Source: QHWK01 sp035315685 (GTDB lineage Bacteria > Acidobacteriota > Vicinamibacteria > Vicinamibacterales > CAVVIG01). Taken from it: DNA of 42,192 bases. Under the pieces are notes generated by a model. The model was given only the letters and a program-made list of their open reading frames with translations, did not search any database and had not been told where the DNA came from. Position numbers and translations under genes: made by a program. This document shows, piece by piece, positions 8,601 to 15,408 of the stretch; the stretch's first letter is position 1, and each line of letters begins with the position of its first letter. Location: the NCBI GenBank assembly GCA_035315685.1, contig DATFXR010000766.1, positions 1-42,192 of the forward strand, in the 5' to 3' direction.

Positions 8601-9285
8601 TCAGCACCTCGCGCATCGACTCGGGATCGTCGGTGGTCTCGGCATCCTGCGCCGACGTGGTCTGCTCCCGGCGCACCTGTTCGAGATAGGCCGCGATCTT
8701 CTCGGGCATCTCGGCGACCGGCAGCACCAGATCGACGAGCCCGGTCGCAATCGCGTTGCGCGGCATGTCGGTGTACTCGGCTTCGCTCGGCTCCTGCGCG
8801 ATGACCAGCCCGCCGTACTCCTTGATCCGCTTCAGGCCGGCCGATCCGTTCGGCCCCGTGCCGGACATCACGACGCACACCGAACGGCTGCCGTGTGAAT
8901 CGGCCAGCGCGCGGAAGAACACGTCGACCGGCGCGCGCCGCTGCTCCGGCCGGGTGATCTCGGAGATGATCAGCGTGCCGTCGGCGATTTCCAGGCTCTT
9001 GTTGGGCGGGACGACGTAGACGTGATCGGGCGTGATCGGCGTGGCCGCCGTCACCTGGCTCACCGGCATCGGCGCCGTGGTCTGCAGCACTTCCGCGAGC
9101 TTGCTGTCGTGATCGGGAGACAGGTGCAGGATGACGACGTAGGCGATGCCGCTGTCCGGCGCGACGTGCGAGAAAAACTCCTTCAGCGCCTTGATGCCGC
9201 CGGCCGACGCGCCAATCCCGACGACGAGCAGCAGTCGATCCTCCGGTCGCGCATCAGTTGCCGACTCTTCCATCACTTCAGCCAT
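5602..9285 (-). CDS. CheB-CheR-PAS-PAS-histidine kinase hybrid
   Basis: A 1227-residue multidomain signalling protein starting at ATG 9285, where an aaggcagg ribosome site lies just upstream; a longer frame to 9519 would overlap the divergent cheB and is rejected. Order: CheB-like esterase (18-205; GASAGG Ser28, His54), CheR-like methyltransferase (about 222-470; TNFFRD, GCATGEEAYS, ISCRNLLIYL), a PAS-like segment, a long coiled coil of Glu-rich NEEL repeats, a PAS, an S-box PAS (FTVTEEGIVDSWN), then HisKA_3 with phospho-His in DLHDHLGQQL and HATPase_c (NNVAKHAHA, DDGIGFD, GLGVVGMRERA). The catalytic Asp of the CheB triad is Asn146 (GPNGSAG), so esterase activity is doubtful. No receiver and no chemoreceptor gene are nearby, so it is more likely a sensor kinase for the regulator at 4949 than a flagellar protein. 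Confidence 0.93.
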   Translation of the reverse strand: MAEVMEESATDARPEDRLLLVVGIGASAGGIKALKEFFSHVAPDSGIAYVVILHLSPDHDSKLAEVLQTTAPMPVSQVTAATPITPDHVYVVPPNKSLEIADGTLIISEITRPEQRRAPVDVFFRALADSHGSRSVCVVMSGTGPNGSAGLKRIKEYGGLVIAQEPSEAEYTDMPRNAIATGLVDLVLPVAEMPEKIAAYLEQVRREQTTSAQDAETTDDPESMREVLTLLRVRTGHDFSNYKRATLNRRIERRMALRNVPSIGHYARLMRQSPDEAVLLMKELLISVTNFFRDPIAWSALEQRIVPRLFMNKANADQIRVWVPGCATGEEAYSIAMLLAEYAAIALDQPSIQVFATDLDERAISTAREGLYSEAEIADVSEERLQRFFHRGTDGYRIKRDLREIVLFAHHNLLKDPPFSHLDLISCRNLLIYLNRSVQERVVETFHFALRPGGYLFLGTSESPDGTNDLFLRIDANAHVYESRTVTSRLTIPHIDTPITVPKLPARSPEQRPPEKISPADLHQRLLEQYAPPSVIVTEDHNVVHMSDRAGRFLQIRGGEPSRDLLTLVRAEMRPDLRTALHQAAKDRTTVEVRNVLVPLEDGQHRIDITVRPVLRDGDPARGFFLVMFSEGNLIAEPAEPSVTLTSPAEPLTVQLEEELARVRSQLRTTIEQYETQVEEAKAANEELQAMNEELRSAAEELETSKEELQSVNEELTTVNQELKIKIEELGLTNNDFQNFINATDIGTIFLDRAMRVKFSTPRARTIFNLLETDTGRPLTDITSRLHYDGIYKDVEAVLARLQTIEREVQTDDRLWHLMRLLPYRTADNHIDGVVITFQDITQRRGAETRVRQSEERLRMLIDSALDYAIFTVTEEGIVDSWNAGAERMFGYTADEIIGSNVEVLFTPEDRAYGAPAREMEEARRNGRAADERSHVRKNGTRFFCSGVMRRLGAGGMGFAKIARDLTVQRQSADAVERARADLEVRVRTRTAELESETKSHAAAKEIVTNLLHRVVDAQEEERRRIAGDLHDHLGQQLTALRLALERHLTKSGAPSSNGDVDEALSLTRQIGKDVDFLAWELRPAALDELGLVAALPRFITEWSLHVGVPAEFHLRGFESGQLAPGTELAFYRIAQEALNNVAKHAHASRVDVLLAANDGHVVLIVEDDGIGFDAAEAGQNGGGLGVVGMRERAGLVGASVQIESTVGKGTSVFVRCAVGGEAPGGA

Positions 9286-9322
9286 AACTTGCCTGCCTTG
9301 ATAGGCGTAGTATAGGCATACC
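9286..9322. promoter_or_regulatory. 37-bp divergent intergenic region with spaced direct repeat
   Basis: The only space between the divergent CheB-CheR-kinase and cheB starts. It contains ataggcgta (9301-9309) and ataggcata (9312-9320), direct repeats offset by 11 bases, about one helical turn, which would suit an operator. The space also holds the ribosome site of the left gene, so promoter elements must overlap coding or leader sequence. Confidence 0.4.
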
Positions 9323-10342
9323 GTGACGCGTTCGAAACATATTGTCGTCATCGGCGCGTCGGCGGGCGGGATCGAGGCGCTTCGCGCGCTGGTCGCGGCG
9401 CTCGACGAGGAATTCCCCGCGCCAATCTGCGTCGTGCTCCACTCGGCGCCGGAGGCGCCCGGGGTGCTCGACGCCATTCTCACGCGCGCCGGCAGGTTGC
9501 CGGCGACCAATGCGGCCAACGGCGAACGGCTGCAACCGGGTCACATCTACGTCGCGCCGCCCGACTTTCACCTCGTCGTGGAGCCCGGCCTGGTGCGCGT
9601 GACGAAGGGGCCTCGCGAGAACCGGTTCCGTCCGGCCATCGACCCGCTGTTCCGGTCGGCAGCGCAGGTCTACGGCCCCGGCGCGATCGGCGTCATCCTC
9701 ACCGGCAGTCTCGACGACGGCACCGACGGCCTGTGGGCGATCAAGCAACTCGGCGGCTGCGCCATCGTCCAGGATCCGCTCGAGGCGCTGTTTCCGTCGA
9801 TGCCGCAGAACGCGATCGATCACGTCAACGTCGATTACATCCTGCCGCTGGCTGAGATTGCGCCGATGCTCGCGCGGCTGACGTCGGTTCCGGTGGAGCC
9901 CGTCGCGGCTGCGAGAGTCACCGACGTGCTGCGGGTCGAGGTCAAGATCGCCATGGAGGAGAATCCCATCGACGCCGGCCTCGAGCGGATCGGCACACCG
10001 TCGAACTTCTCGTGCCCGGAGTGCCACGGCGTCCTGCTGGAGCTGAAAGAGGGAACGCGCACGAAGTTCCGCTGCCATACCGGCCACGCGTACTCGATCG
10101 CCAGCCTGCTCGCCGCCGTCGGCGAAGGCATCGAGGATTCGATGTGGACCGCCGTGCGGGCGCTCGAGGAGGGACATCTGCTGATGACCCGGATGGCCGA
10201 GCACTTCAAGGTGAGCCATGACAGCGCCTACGCCGAGCAGCTGTTCGATCGCGCGAACGAAGCGCGGCAGCAGTCGGATGTGATTCGGCAGCTCGTGATG
10301 CAGCGCGAGCCGCTCTCGGAGTCCAACAAGTCGCAGGCGTGA
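9323..10342 (+). CDS. Stand-alone CheB-type methylesterase domain protein with C-terminal Cys/His cluster
   Basis: A 339-residue protein without a receiver domain. The CheB fold covers residues 5-190 with all three catalytic positions: Ser13 in GASAGG, His40 in VVLHS and Asp132 in SLDDGTDG. CheB enzymes hydrolyse glutamyl methyl esters, classically on chemoreceptors; no receptor gene is nearby. The C-terminus (about 228-300) contains CPECHG and CHTGHAY, a likely zinc site seen in this CheB subfamily, followed by helices ending in QREPLSESNKSQA. The GTG start at 9323 puts IVVIGASAGG near the N-terminus. It is divergent from the CheB-CheR kinase and likely co-transcribed with the next two genes. 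It may supply the esterase activity that the kinase-linked domain seems to have lost. Confidence 0.9.
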   Translation: MTRSKHIVVIGASAGGIEALRALVAALDEEFPAPICVVLHSAPEAPGVLDAILTRAGRLPATNAANGERLQPGHIYVAPPDFHLVVEPGLVRVTKGPRENRFRPAIDPLFRSAAQVYGPGAIGVILTGSLDDGTDGLWAIKQLGGCAIVQDPLEALFPSMPQNAIDHVNVDYILPLAEIAPMLARLTSVPVEPVAAARVTDVLRVEVKIAMEENPIDAGLERIGTPSNFSCPECHGVLLELKEGTRTKFRCHTGHAYSIASLLAAVGEGIEDSMWTAVRALEEGHLLMTRMAEHFKVSHDSAYAEQLFDRANEARQQSDVIRQLVMQREPLSESNKSQA

Positions 10343-10417
10343 TCGTGGCGGTCAGCCTGGACCTACGGGTTTATCCCGATAGCGCAGAACGCCGTGGCGT
10401 CGGATAGTGATCGCGCT

Positions 10418-10663
10418 ATGAGTCCGACCGCCTGCCCGCCGTTGCTCGGCCGCGACGCCGCAATTCGCAGATCGATTGCAACCGGGAACAATCTGGTGCG
10501 TCAGGCACAGCGGCGCCTCGACGGGGCCAGGCAGCAGGTCCTTCGCGCCGACGCGATCGTCCGTCGCATTCGCGTGTATCTCGAACAGTGCGACGCGAGG
10601 GAACCGGACGATGCGACCGACGATCCGTTGTTGACGCCGGCACTCGACGACCTCTCTCGATAA
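10418..10663 (+). CDS. Small helical protein between cheB and a regulator
   Basis: An 81-residue frame from ATG 10418 (an in-frame GTG at 10394 would add eight residues). The middle is a long basic amphipathic helix (LVRQAQRRLDGARQQVLRAD, then AIVRRIRVYLEQC), and the C-terminus is acidic. It sits 75 bases after cheB and 32 bases before the regulator, all on the same strand. No family recognised. The overlapping antisense frame lacks recognisable protein character. The operon position suggests a signalling accessory role, which is inference only. Confidence 0.5.
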   Translation: MSPTACPPLLGRDAAIRRSIATGNNLVRQAQRRLDGARQQVLRADAIVRRIRVYLEQCDAREPDDATDDPLLTPALDDLSR

Positions 10664-10695
10664 ACCGCACGGTCTCCGGTCGGAGGCACTCAATC

Positions 10696-11334
10696 GTGAT
10701 ACGCGTGCTGCTCGCCGACGATCACGAGACCGTTCGGCATGGCCTCAAGCTGCTGATCGAAAGTCAGGCCGACATGGAAGTCGTCGGCGAGGCGGCGACC
10801 GGCCGCCGCGCCGTCCAGGAGGCGCGGACGCTCCATCCAACGGTGATCGTGCTCGACATCGCGATGCCCGACGTGAACGGGCTCGATGCGGCGCGCGAGA
10901 TCGCGGTAGTCGCACCCGAGGTGGCGATCGTCGCCTTGACCCGCTACAACGAAGAAGCCTACGTTCAGGCGTTGTTCGGCGCGGGCGCGTGCGCATACGT
11001 CCTGAAGCAGAGTGCATCGGTCGAGTTGCTGAACGCCGTCCGCGCAGCCGCCCAAGGTCGGCGTTATCTCGATGGCGCGCTGAGCGAGCGCGTGGCCGAC
11101 GCCTTCGTCGCCCGCCATACCGACGAGAAGCCGAAGCGAATCAGCGAGCGCGAGGAGGAAGTGCTCAGGCTGATCGCGATCGGATTCAGCAACAAGGAAA
11201 TCGCCGACCAGCTCGACCTCAGCGTCAAGACGGTCGAGGTCCACAAAGCTAACGCTACGCGCAAGCTGGACTTGCGGGGACGAGTCGACATCGTGCGGTA
11301 CGCCGTCCGCCAGGGCTGGCTGACCGACGCGTAG
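10696..11334 (+). CDS. NarL/FixJ-type response regulator (second copy)
   Basis: A 212-residue regulator started at GTG 10696, nine bases after a ggagg ribosome site; longer upstream starts add residues absent from the family. The receiver has ADDHE, phospho-acceptor Asp in VLDIAMP and Lys in YVLKQSA; the LuxR-type HTH runs from about residue 150 (SEREEEVLRLIAIGFSNKEIA). It aligns end to end with the regulator at 4949-5590, down to the C-terminal RYAV..GWL. No kinase is encoded next to it on this strand; the kinase at 5602-9285 is a candidate partner, so one kinase may feed two regulators. Confidence 0.93.
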   Translation: MIRVLLADDHETVRHGLKLLIESQADMEVVGEAATGRRAVQEARTLHPTVIVLDIAMPDVNGLDAAREIAVVAPEVAIVALTRYNEEAYVQALFGAGACAYVLKQSASVELLNAVRAAAQGRRYLDGALSERVADAFVARHTDEKPKRISEREEEVLRLIAIGFSNKEIADQLDLSVKTVEVHKANATRKLDLRGRVDIVRYAVRQGWLTDA

Positions 11335-11407
11335 GGGCGTTCCCCAATCCGCCCTCGGGAATTTGCCAATGGCCCCCGGGTCGAGCCGGTGCCATGCTGG
11401 CGGTTCG

Positions 11408-11617
11408 ATGTCGTCCGATTACCCTCAATCCGCACAGCCCTGGAGCGGATCACGCGTCGCCGACTTCTGTCCGACGTGCGACGGACCGCTGACGTTTCGC
11501 GATACTGTTGCCCGCCGCCGCAGAGCCGACGTCAGCGAGGAACACTGGCATCGATACGAATGCCCGACGTGTGGCTTCTACGAAGTGCGAGTCGTCCGTG
11601 GAACCGACGGTTTGTAG
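11408..11617 (+). CDS. Small zinc-ribbon protein
   Basis: A 69-residue protein from ATG 11408 (an in-frame ATG at 11363 is less likely). Two Cys pairs, FCPTCDGPL and YECPTCGFYE, about 40 residues apart, form a probable zinc ribbon. The pattern CPxCDGPL followed by CPxCGxFE also occurs at the C-terminus of the pseudo-receiver at 12015-12713, so the two are related. It contains no other domain. It could bind nucleic acid or protein; function unknown. Confidence 0.65.
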   Translation: MSSDYPQSAQPWSGSRVADFCPTCDGPLTFRDTVARRRRADVSEEHWHRYECPTCGFYEVRVVRGTDGL

Positions 11618-11729
11618 CCTGTGCAGAACTGCGCAGATTCCCTAGAGCTGTTCGCAGTACTCCCGACTAGTCGACGGGAGGGACGGCTGTCAGATTGATC
11701 CCGCGTGGTCGCCGGGCGCGGCGCGGAGT

Positions 11730-11939
11730 TTACTGACGACCGCGCGTCGCGTCCGCCTCATGCGGATCGAAGGCTACCTCGATTCGCCCGCGGATGTCGG
11801 GCGCATCGGGAGGAGCGAATTCGATCCGGACGATTCGGCCGCAGGCCCGGCAGGTGGTGGTCACGTGACGGTCGCTGGTCCACTGCGATGCGATCTCGTG
11901 GCTGCCACAGATCACGCACGACTTAACCGCGTTCGCCAC
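11730..11939 (-). CDS. Small zinc-ribbon protein (antisense to neighbours)
   Basis: A 69-residue protein from GTG 11939. It holds SCVICGSHEIASQW and, 19 residues later, TTCRACGRIVRIEF, a typical four-Cys zinc ribbon, then an Asp/Pro/Arg tail. It is oriented opposite to the surrounding zinc-ribbon genes. The ribosome site is weak. Sequence spacing differs from the CPxCDGPL pair at 11408 and 12015, so it is a separate family. Function unknown. Confidence 0.6.
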   Translation of the reverse strand: MANAVKSCVICGSHEIASQWTSDRHVTTTCRACGRIVRIEFAPPDAPDIRGRIEVAFDPHEADATRGRQ

Positions 11940-12014
11940 GTCGGCGGCACTTTATCACGCCGCTGATGCCCGGAGACGTTGCCGCGGCGCCGCGCGCCGC
12001 CCAAAAGGGACCCC

Positions 12015-12713
12015 ATGGAGCATCCCGCCCCGCCTCACCGGTCGTCGTCGAGCACGCTTCGTGTGCTCGTCGCGGAGCCCGATGCGGCGGCGCGGCGCGT
12101 CTACGTCGAGGCGCTGCGCCCGCTCGGATGCGATGCGATCGAAGTCGCCGATGGGCGCGAGGCGCTCGTCGAGGCGCTGGTGCGCCGGCCGTCGGTGATC
12201 GTGATCGAAAGCCGGTTGCCGCTGGTCAATGGCCCCGCGCTCTGCGAGATTCTGCGGCGCGATTCGCTGACGTCCACCGTGCCAATCGTGGCGATGGCCC
12301 CCGACGGCGGCGCGGCCGATGTCGAGCGAGTGAGGCGCGCCGGCGCGACGTCGGTGCTGGTCAAGCCGGTCGCAGCCGACACGCTGGCGCAGGAAGTCCG
12401 CCGCCTCTGTGAATTGGGAACCGTCGTGCATCCGTTCATCACGTCAGTGCCGATCGAGACGTCAATCCCCGCGTCCCGTAAGCGGATTGCGAACTCGAAA
12501 GCGCACATGCGGTGCACGACCACGAATCCTCCGGAACTGCCTCCGGCGCTGCGCTGTCCGTCCTGCGATGGCCCGCTGATGTACGAGCGAAGCCACCTCG
12601 GTGGCGTCAATGACCGGCAGCCGGAGCAGTGGGATGACTACCTGTGCCCCGCGTGCGGCACGTTCGAGTATCGGCATCGCACGCGACGCCTGCGCGAGCT
12701 GATGCCGCGCTGA
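12015..12713 (+). CDS. Pseudo-receiver domain fused to a zinc ribbon
   Basis: A 232-residue protein from ATG 12015, with aaaaggga just upstream. Residues 14-135 follow the receiver fold (LRVLVAEPDAAARR, then VIVIESRLPLVNG and LVKPV with Lys117). The phospho-acceptor position is Glu65, not Asp, and the usual acidic pair is reduced to EPD. Such Glu receivers often sit in a fixed, active-like state. A linker of about 50 residues leads to a C-terminal zinc ribbon, CPSCDGPL and CPACGTFEYR, related to the free-standing protein at 11408-11617. It is followed 19 bases later by a small gene. It may be a phosphorylation-independent switch; targets are unknown. Confidence 0.8.
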   Translation: MEHPAPPHRSSSSTLRVLVAEPDAAARRVYVEALRPLGCDAIEVADGREALVEALVRRPSVIVIESRLPLVNGPALCEILRRDSLTSTVPIVAMAPDGGAADVERVRRAGATSVLVKPVAADTLAQEVRRLCELGTVVHPFITSVPIETSIPASRKRIANSKAHMRCTTTNPPELPPALRCPSCDGPLMYERSHLGGVNDRQPEQWDDYLCPACGTFEYRHRTRRLRELMPR

Positions 12714-12732
12714 TCGAATCGAGGGACCTGCG

Positions 12733-12957
12733 ATGGCCAACGAGCAGTTGATCCACGACTGGCTCTGCAGGATTCAGTCGGAATTCTTCGAGATGCCCGG
12801 CTTGCGCCTGACGAAACCGCAGGCGCGGCGCCTCTGGTCGCTCGATCCGCAGTTCTGCGACAACCTGCTCGACACGCTGGTGTCGACGCACGTCCTCGAA
12901 AGAGGCCCGCACGACGTCTACGTCCTGGCCGGCCGCACCGAACGCCGCTCCGCGTGA
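12733..12957 (+). CDS. Small winged-helix-like hypothetical protein
   Basis: A 74-residue protein with gaggga a few bases before the ATG. It is mostly helical (DWLCRIQSEFFEMPGLRL, then TKPQARRLWSLDPQFCDNLL) and ends with LVSTHVLERGPHDVYVLAG, which has the look of a helix-turn-helix plus wing as in the protein at 1555-1782. It probably shares a transcript with the pseudo-receiver gene 19 bases upstream. Family not recognised. Confidence 0.65.
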   Translation: MANEQLIHDWLCRIQSEFFEMPGLRLTKPQARRLWSLDPQFCDNLLDTLVSTHVLERGPHDVYVLAGRTERRSA

Positions 12958-12964
12958 CACGTTA

Positions 12965-13043
12965 ACCACAGAGAACTCAGAGATCGCAGAGAAACCCTGT
13001 ACAGATAACTCTGCGTACTCTGCGGACTCCGCGGTTTCGCTCT
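12965..13043. repeat. Inverted repeat, 'cagagaactcagag / ctctgcgtactctgcgg' family
   Basis: The left arm (12965-12995) and right arm (13008-13043) are imperfectly complementary. The element lies between the convergent 3' ends at 12957 and 13074, where a bidirectional terminator is expected. The fragment at 6-23 belongs to the same family. Confidence 0.65.
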
Positions 13044-13073
13044 GCTGCTCGCGAGATTCGTGCGCAACACCCG

Positions 13074-14510
13074 CTAATCGAGCTCGAAGGCCAGGAAGAT
13101 GATCTGTCCGTTGCGTTCGATCTGCAGCACTACCGGGCTGTGCGGCGTGAGCGCGCCGGCGGCGGCCCGCAGTTCGGCGACCGATCCGATGGGCGCGCCG
13201 TTGATCGCGTAGATCGTGTCGCCGGCGGAAAGGCCGGTGTCGGCGGAGTCGGTCGTGTCCGGCGTGCGGCCGACGACGATCACGCCCGACGGCGTTCGCA
13301 GCGCGGTCGTCATCCCCGCCGTATCGGGAGTCAGGTCGACGCCGAGAATCCCGAGCTGCGGCACCAGGCTCCGCTGCGGATCGATCAGATCGGTGAGCCG
13401 GTCGAAGTCGTGCGCGCGTTCGATCACCGCGACGTCGGTCGTGAAATCGCCGTCCGCGCGGCGGACCTTGAAGCGCACGACGTCGCCGGCGCTGCGCGTG
13501 AACAGGAGAAAGGCGAGCCGCGGCACGCTCGCGATCGGCTCATCGTCGACCGCGATCACGACGTCTTGCATCTGCAGCCCGGCGCGGGCGGCGGGGCTGC
13601 CCGGTTGGACGTCCGAGATCATGGCGCCCCAGTCCTGCGGCAGGCTCAAGCCGGCGGCCAGCGTCGGCGTGATCGTCTGCAGCAGGATGCCGATCTCGCC
13701 GCGATGCAGATGTCCGAAGCGCCGCAGCTTCTGATAGGCCATGCCGACGAGCGCGCTCGGAATGGCGAATCCGGGGCCCTGGCTGCCGTCCGTATCGGAC
13801 AGGATGAACGTGTTGATGCCGACGATCCGCCCGTCGACGTCGACGAGCGGACCGCCGCTGTTGCCGTGATTGATCGGCGCATCGGTCTGCACATAGACGA
13901 GCGGGTTGTCCACGTCCGGCTGTCGCGCCACCGCGCTCACCACGCCCATCGTCACCGAGTTCCTCAGTCCTTCGGGGCTGCCGAACGCGAACACCAGTTG
14001 ACCCTGGCGGACCGCGTCGTAGTCCGCGAGCGGCAGCGGCGGCGGGGACACGGCGTCGTCCACCTTGAGGAGCGCGAGATCGAGCTCCTTCGCGATGCCG
14101 ACGATCGTTGCCTCGACGCGCCGGCCGTGCGAGGCGAGGTGCGCCGCCGCGCCGCCAGCTTCGTCCCGCCCCGTCAACACGACTTCGACGCGCCGCGCGT
14201 TGTCGACGACGTGCGCGTTGGTCATGATGTAGCCGCCGGTGTCGACGACGACGCCCGAGCCCATGCTGCGCTGGCGGCCGATCACGAGATCGGTGTCGCC
14301 GCGATCGCTGCGCTGCACCGGTCCATAACTCGTGACGAGGACCTGCACGACGCTGTGTGACACGCGCTGAACCAGCGCCGCGACCGAGCCGTTGAGCAGG
14401 TGCAGGGGATCGCGGTCGGCCGGTGTCTGGGCGCGTGCCGGCTGCGCGGCGAGGGGCGTCAGAGCGATGATGAGGAGGGCAATCCGGATGCGGGGCGTGG
14501 TCTGCGGCAT
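13074..14510 (-). CDS. HtrA/DegP-like periplasmic serine protease with two PDZ domains
   Basis: A 478-residue protein with a signal peptide (about residues 1-28, ending AQPARAQ). The trypsin-like domain shows the full triad: His100 in TNAHVVD, Asp144 in ELDLALLK and Ser218 in GNSGGPL. Two PDZ domains follow at about 270-355 (GAMISDVQPGSPAARAGLQ) and 385-475 (GVIVVGRTPDTTDSADTGL). The family degrades or refolds damaged envelope proteins. The ATG at 14510 is preceded by a gggagag ribosome site. It is divergent from the OmpR-type regulator at 14674, whose system might control envelope stress (inference). Confidence 0.93.
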   Translation of the reverse strand: MPQTTPRIRIALLIIALTPLAAQPARAQTPADRDPLHLLNGSVAALVQRVSHSVVQVLVTSYGPVQRSDRGDTDLVIGRQRSMGSGVVVDTGGYIMTNAHVVDNARRVEVVLTGRDEAGGAAAHLASHGRRVEATIVGIAKELDLALLKVDDAVSPPPLPLADYDAVRQGQLVFAFGSPEGLRNSVTMGVVSAVARQPDVDNPLVYVQTDAPINHGNSGGPLVDVDGRIVGINTFILSDTDGSQGPGFAIPSALVGMAYQKLRRFGHLHRGEIGILLQTITPTLAAGLSLPQDWGAMISDVQPGSPAARAGLQMQDVVIAVDDEPIASVPRLAFLLFTRSAGDVVRFKVRRADGDFTTDVAVIERAHDFDRLTDLIDPQRSLVPQLGILGVDLTPDTAGMTTALRTPSGVIVVGRTPDTTDSADTGLSAGDTIYAINGAPIGSVAELRAAAGALTPHSPVVLQIERNGQIIFLAFELD

Positions 14511-14673
14511 ATCTCTCCCGTCGGCGGATGAGGCGCTGGCGCTGCGCTTGCAGTTCTCTCCGCGTCTTCGTTGTTGGACGCTGGAAACGTGACAGGAATG
14601 TGGCGACGGTTTGACATTCCGGCGCGAGGCGAGCGTCCTCTTCCGGCTTCAGGTGTCTGATGCATGGGACAGC

Positions 14674-15408
14674 GTGACGAACACAGACGGATCAGCCGGC
14701 GCGGCCGCCCGCAGGATCCTCATCGTGGAGGACGAAGCGCCGATTCGCGAGCTGCTGCGGCTGCACCTGTCGCTCGCCGGTTTCGCGGTCGACGAGATCA
14801 GTGACGGCGCGCAGGCACTGGATCGACTCCGCGCGGAACGCTACGACCTCGTCGTGCTCGATCTGATGTTGCCCGGCCTCGACGGCATCACGCTCTGCCG
14901 CGCGGCTCGCGCGCAGGGCCCGAACGTGCCGACGCCGATCCTGATGGTCACGGCGCGCGACACCGAGTCGGACAAGGTGCTCGGCCTCGAGAGCGGCGCC
15001 GACGACTACCTCGCGAAGCCGTTCGGGATTCGCGAGCTGCTCGCGCGGGTCGGCGCGATTCTCCGCCGCAGCGACCGCGCGGAGCGCGCCGGTGATCCGT
15101 CGAAGCGAGTGCAGTCGCGCCACGTCGCGCTGGACGCCGATCGGCGGCAGGCACTCGTGCGCGGCACGGCGGTCGAGCTGACGAAGCAGGAATTCGACCT
15201 GCTGTACCTGCTTGCGTCGCGCCCGGGGATCGTGTTCAGCCGCGCCGCCTTGCTGTCGAAGGTCTGGAGCGACGATGTCTACGTGACCGAGCGGACGGTC
15301 GACACGGTGATCAGCCGGCTGCGCCGGAAAGTCGAGCGCGATGGCCAGGATCCCGAGATGATCCTGACCGCCTGGGGCGTCGGCTACAAATTCGTGGACA
15401 CGGACTGA
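14674..15408 (+). CDS. OmpR/PhoB-type response regulator
   Basis: A regulator of about 244 residues with receiver (ILIVEDE, phospho-acceptor Asp in VVLDLMLPGLDG, Lys in YLAKPFG) and a C-terminal winged-helix DNA-binding domain (VELTKQEFDLLYLLASRPG, then VDTVISRLRRKVE and GVGYKF). The start is uncertain: GTG 14674 is chosen because it lies shortly before the conserved domain; TTG 14611 and GTG 14653 are also in frame and none has a strong ribosome site. Its 3' end overlaps the convergent histidine kinase by 25 bases, and the two are the obvious cognate pair. Confidence 0.92.
   Translation: MTNTDGSAGAAARRILIVEDEAPIRELLRLHLSLAGFAVDEISDGAQALDRLRAERYDLVVLDLMLPGLDGITLCRAARAQGPNVPTPILMVTARDTESDKVLGLESGADDYLAKPFGIRELLARVGAILRRSDRAERAGDPSKRVQSRHVALDADRRQALVRGTAVELTKQEFDLLYLLASRPGIVFSRAALLSKVWSDDVYVTERTVDTVISRLRRKVERDGQDPEMILTAWGVGYKFVDTD

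Noticed and set aside
9286..9519. N-terminal extension of the CheB-CheR kinase to 9519
   Set aside because: Would overlap the divergent cheB by about 200 bases; added residues are not part of the CheB fold and ATG 9285 has a good ribosome site.
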